This document shows positions 62,508 to 64,000 of a stretch of DNA of 64,000 nt, in pieces (the stretch's first letter is position 1; every line of letters begins with the position of its first letter). The translations under genes and the position numbers were made by a program. This stretch comes from Eubacterium sp. CAG:251 (GTDB lineage: Bacteria; Bacillota; Clostridia; Oscillospirales; Acutalibacteraceae), in the NCBI GenBank assembly GCA_000436835.1, contig FR889155.1, positions 33,051-97,050 on the forward strand, in the 5' to 3' direction. Below the pieces are notes generated by a model. It was not told where the DNA came from, did not search any database, and saw only the letters and a list, made by a program, of their open reading frames with translations.

Positions 62508-63127
62508 TGCTAAGTGTTAAATCGGCTACATTCGGCCCTATTGAAAATAATTGCTATCTTATTACAGATGAAAAAACTAATAAAAGCGCACTTGTCGATT
62601 GTACAGAGGACAGCGACAAAATGATGAATTTCATTGAAGGAGCAAACCTTGAATATATTTTGCTTACTCACGGTCATTTTGACCATATCGGCGGAGTTAA
62701 AGCCGTTAAAGCAAAAACAGGCGCTAAGGTTGTGATTTCAAAAGAGGATGAGCCTATGCTTACCTCGTCAAAGTTAAGCCTTGCGGCATTTTGCGGCGGT
62801 GTGCAGAATAATACAGAGGCTGATATTTTGATTTCTGACGGCGACGTTATCACTTTGGGTGAAAGTGAAATCAAGGCTATTGCAACTCCGGGGCATACCA
62901 AAGGCGGTTTTTGCTATGTGTGCGACGGCAAAATATTTACAGGCGATACTATGTTCTTCTGCTCATGCGGCAGAACTGATTTCCCCGGTGGTTCGCCGCT
63001 TGAAATTGTGCAAAGCCTTAAAAAAATCGCTTCGCTTGACGGAAATCTAATCGTTTATCCCGGTCACGACCGTCAGTCAACACTTGATTTTGAACGTGCA
63101 AATAATCCGTTTTTGAATAGGGCATAA
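62507..63127 (+). CDS. Metallo-beta-lactamase-fold hydrolase (YcbL/glyoxalase II-like)
   Basis: A 206-residue zinc or iron hydrolase. The metal motif is THGHFDHIGG near residue 52, with further ligands in ATPGHTKGGFC, FTGDTMFFCSCGR and VYPGHDRQS. The size and motifs match the short YcbL-like group related to hydroxyacylglutathione hydrolase, whose natural substrates are often unknown. It overlaps dtd by one base and is followed three bases later by hemZ, a gene order common in Clostridia. Confidence 0.88.
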   Translation: MLSVKSATFGPIENNCYLITDEKTNKSALVDCTEDSDKMMNFIEGANLEYILLTHGHFDHIGGVKAVKAKTGAKVVISKEDEPMLTSSKLSLAAFCGGVQNNTEADILISDGDVITLGESEIKAIATPGHTKGGFCYVCDGKIFTGDTMFFCSCGRTDFPGGSPLEIVQSLKKIASLDGNLIVYPGHDRQSTLDFERANNPFLNRA

Positions 63128-63130
63128 TTT

Positions 63131-64000
63131 ATGATTTTAAAAGTAATTAACCACGATTTTATATATGATATGAAAAATCTTTGCACCGTCTTTTTCCCTT
63201 GGGAGAAGATTAACGACGATGGAAAGGATAATATTGAGGTGGAAACTAAGGCGCAGGGTAATGAATTTTTTGTTTGCGCCCGTCTTTTTGATAAAAGTAT
63301 TTCTAAAACACATATTTTAAAAGAAAATGAGGACGCTCAAACTGAGATGTCAGTTCTGCTTTATAATGTTTTGAGCGAGCTTACAGGTTTTAAACCGCCG
63401 TGGGGTATCCTTTTCGGCGTTCGTCCCGCTAAACTTATGCATCGCTTCGCAGACGAAATGGGCGAAAAATCGGCAAGGGATTATTTTATCAATACTTTTC
63501 TTGCAACGCCCCAAAAAACCGATTTGGCAATTGAAGTTATGCACCACGAAAATAAAATTATTTCCCTGTCATCTCACAATTCTTTCTCGCTTTATGTTTC
63601 AATTCCGTTTTGCCCAACGAGATGTGCTTACTGCTCTTTTGTTTCCCATTCTATTGAAAAAACGCATAAGCTTCTTGAGCCTTATGTTGACCTTCTTTGC
63701 AAGGAGCTTGAAAAAACAGGTCAGGTTGCAAAGGCTCTTGGCTTAAGGCTTGAAACCGTTTATTTCGGCGGAGGAACACCTACAACTCTTTCAGCCTCGC
63801 AGCTTTCAAGGCTGTTTGACGTTATAGAGAAGAATTTTGATTTGTCAACTCTTCGTGAATATACAGTAGAGGCAGGCAGACCGGATACCGTAACTGAGGA
63901 TAAGCTTATGGCATTAAAGGGTGCAGGTGTCGGCAGAATTTCAATCAATCCGCAGTCGTTTAACGATGAAGTTTTGGACTCTATCGGCAGACGTCACACA
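63131..64000 (+). CDS. hemZ: HemZ-like coproporphyrinogen III oxidase family radical SAM protein (3' end outside window)
   Basis: An open frame of 290 codons running past the window edge. After an N-terminal region of about 160 residues with a conserved FGVRPAKLMHR, the radical SAM motif Cys-x3-Cys-x2-Cys appears as CPTRCAYC near residue 165. VYFGGGTPTTLSASQL, the SAM-binding element, and RISINPQSFNDEVL follow. This is the HemZ type of HemN-like proteins; whether it truly decarboxylates coproporphyrinogen is uncertain in this group. The ATG at 63131 lies three bases after the hydrolase stop; ribosome site is weak. In relatives hisS commonly follows. Confidence 0.85.
   Translation, partial: MILKVINHDFIYDMKNLCTVFFPWEKINDDGKDNIEVETKAQGNEFFVCARLFDKSISKTHILKENEDAQTEMSVLLYNVLSELTGFKPPWGILFGVRPAKLMHRFADEMGEKSARDYFINTFLATPQKTDLAIEVMHHENKIISLSSHNSFSLYVSIPFCPTRCAYCSFVSHSIEKTHKLLEPYVDLLCKELEKTGQVAKALGLRLETVYFGGGTPTTLSASQLSRLFDVIEKNFDLSTLREYTVEAGRPDTVTEDKLMALKGAGVGRISINPQSFNDEVLDSIGRRHT

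Overview
The window looks like chromosome from a low-GC, Gram-positive anaerobe of the class Clostridia, most likely a gut Oscillospirales/Ruminococcaceae relative. The grounds are a PolC-type replicative polymerase, the MurT/GatD lipid II amidation pair, TrmFO, the Firmicute gene orders dprA-topA-trmFO, rnc-smc-ftsY and pyrH-frr-uppS-cdsA-dxr-rseP-ispG-polC, and secreted proteins with FN3, BspA-type leucine-rich and dockerin-like parts. Most genes are on the + strand. I saw no rRNA, tRNA, CRISPR array or intact transposase.

Region 1 (1-17.0 kb) is a dense housekeeping run: dprA, topA, trmFO, plsX, rnc, a radical SAM gene, smc, ftsY, rdgB, a YhbY-type gene, nadD, yqeK, rsfS and leuS. It covers DNA uptake and topology, tRNA modification, phospholipid initiation, chromosome condensation, protein targeting, NAD synthesis and ribosome silencing. 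Region 2 (17.1-29.2 kb) is accessory: cytosolic GH38 alpha-mannosidase and GH29 alpha-fucosidase, a membrane protein, a cobalamin riboswitch with its own consensus promoter and terminator in front of a large secreted FN3 protein, a radical SAM gene, murT-gatD and a LURP-one-like gene. A degenerate FN3 tail lies just before rpsB.

Region 3 (29.2-42.5 kb) starts with rpsB-tsf. About 11.5 kb of unrelated genes then separates tsf from pyrH, its usual neighbour. This insert holds an A+T-rich stretch with a probable Imm32-type immunity gene, a cluster of palindromic and tandem repeats, a TM2 membrane protein, an MNT/HEPN toxin-antitoxin pair, galT with a PHP phosphatase, an intracellular sialidase, an iron alcohol dehydrogenase, and a secreted leucine-rich protein with an array of Cys-x2-Cys knuckles.

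Region 4 (42.5-64 kb) is again housekeeping: pyrH to polC, then a histidine operon (a hisZ-hisG fusion, hisD, hisB, hisA, hisI, hisE), recJ, a bifunctional Rel, dtd, a metallo-beta-lactamase-fold hydrolase and the start of hemZ, cut by the window edge. Short GC-rich hairpins of one apparent family sit in three successive gaps of the pyrH operon and elsewhere.

The strongest oddities are a PolC with no proofreading exonuclease domain, the fused HisZ-HisG, a his operon without hisH or hisF, the B12-controlled secreted protein, and the repeat-rich junk and operator-like stretch at 31.1-33.1 kb.
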